A stretch of 64,000 bases of DNA from Cupriavidus nantongensis (GTDB lineage Bacteria; Pseudomonadota; Gammaproteobacteria; Burkholderiales; Burkholderiaceae): contig NZ_CP014845.1 in assembly GCF_001598055.1 (NCBI RefSeq), forward strand, positions 992,001 through 1,056,000, given 5' to 3'. The notes below the pieces were generated by a model that was not told where the DNA came from, searched no databases, and saw only the letters and a program-made list of their open reading frames with translations. Below, piece after piece: positions 63,535 through 64,000 of the stretch (the first letter of the stretch is position 1; the number at the start of each line of letters is the position of its first letter). Position numbers and translations under genes: made by a program.

Positions 63535-63604
63535 CCTGCCCAAGGCATCGTAGTCCTTTGCTTCTTACTGGCTGATGCCTCCCGGCCCTCCCTGGACAAT
63601 AAAA

Positions 63605-64000
63605 TCAGCGCGACCGGGACAAGTCCGCAACCAGCGACTCCGCGGACTGTATGCCAGACAGCATTGCCGAAGGCACGCCATAGCCCGGGAACGTCGTTTG
63701 TCCGCCCAGGTATAGTCCGCTGACCGGTGTCCGATGCGGCAGGAACCGGTGGGGTGGAGAACCCGGGGCAATTCCATACAGCGCACCTTCATACAAGTGT
63801 CGTTCCCGGGCAAAGCCCTGCGGATCGAGCACGCGGGTCGTTTCGATGGTTATGCCGGGGACCCGCTTCTGCAACGCGTCCAGGTATCTCTCCAGTGCCG
63901 AATCCGTCCATGCCGGATTCCACTCTGATACCGAGCGAATATCGCTGGCGGGCGCGTACAGCTCGATGATATGCCTGCCCGCGGGTGCCAGTTCCGGCAG
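63605..64000 (-). CDS. C-terminal part of a CrtI-like FAD-dependent oxidoreductase (cut by window edge)
   Basis: The last 131 codons of a gene that enters from beyond the window are visible. The end GLYLGGQTTFPGYGVPSAMLSGIQSAESL is the C-terminal FAD-contacting motif of phytoene desaturase-like oxidoreductases (CrtI/CrtD/CrtN family). HRTPVSGLYLGGQ fits the same family. The N-terminal FAD domain is outside the window, so the true start and substrate are unknown. It converges with pgaD. Confidence 0.78.
   Translation of the reverse strand: MPELAPAGRHIIELYAPASDIRSVSEWNPAWTDSALERYLDALQKRVPGITIETTRVLDPQGFARERHLYEGALYGIAPGSPPHRFLPHRTPVSGLYLGGQTTFPGYGVPSAMLSGIQSAESLVADLSRSR

Noticed and set aside
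63544..63579. GGCATC...GATGCC hairpin after pgaD as a terminator
   Set aside because: The loop is 24 bases and no U-tract follows, so it is not a convincing rho-independent terminator.

Overview
The window is very GC-rich DNA with tightly packed genes. It carries three Bug-family (TctC-type) periplasmic receptors without TctA/TctB partners, many LysR/GntR/MarR regulators divergent from small catabolic operons, an OXA-type class D beta-lactamase and a complete pgaABCD cluster. This gene mix suggests a Burkholderiales beta-proteobacterium close to Cupriavidus or Ralstonia, and the scarcity of housekeeping genes suggests a secondary replicon. That placement is inferred from gene content only. 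I saw no rRNA, tRNA, CRISPR array, phage or IS transposase.

Layout. 0.1-5.1 kb: gabD-type aldehyde dehydrogenase, two small Cys-rich proteins, an AI-2E-type membrane protein and a second aldehyde dehydrogenase. 5.1-6.9 kb: a TauD/TfdA dioxygenase, in one operon with that dehydrogenase, divergent from a GntR/HutC regulator over two 16-bp operators. 7.2-11.5 kb: a small lipoprotein, a host-attachment protein and a sulfatase-Bug operon divergent from a MarR regulator. 11.5-15.9 kb: a LysR regulator divergent from Bug, a 2-oxoadipate dioxygenase-like protein (DUF1338) and a 2-aminoadipate-type aminotransferase. 16.0-24.7 kb: an FCD-GntR regulator divergent from a Liv-type ABC transporter followed by an M20-type amidohydrolase and an M81 (MlrC-like) protein, with a 28-bp perfect palindrome at the predicted transcription start. 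24.7-29 kb: an anomalous, lower-GC patch with a PIG-V-like glycosyltransferase, a GtrB-like glycosyltransferase and a secreted Asp-box (BNR) protein. 29.3-33 kb: a LysR regulator and a two-subunit molybdenum hydroxylase. 33.1-38.3 kb: a patatin-like protein, an HD phosphohydrolase and a 1156-residue cyclase/ATPase/TPR protein. 38.5-45.6 kb: LysR, aldo/keto reductase, Old Yellow Enzyme, a third Bug protein, a dRS3-like repeat element, an envelope protein and the OXA beta-lactamase. 45.7-56.5 kb: an unknown winged-helix-like protein, an AraC regulator, a gamma-glutamyltransferase, a zinc ribbon protein, an M23 peptidase, an NCS2 purine/pyrimidine permease, a CcdA-thioredoxin pair and an OmpR/EnvZ-type two-component system. 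57.2-63.5 kb: pgaABCD for poly-N-acetylglucosamine, followed by the 3' end of a CrtI-like oxidoreductase cut by the window edge.

How it works together. Most of the window is a string of independent regulator-plus-operon modules for uptake and degradation of small molecules. Several have inverted repeats in the divergent promoter that can be read directly. The least explained modules are the Liv-ABC/amidohydrolase/M81 operon, the Bug/DUF1338/aminotransferase operon, the cyclase-HD gene pair, and the GT2/PIG-V pair beside the Asp-box protein.
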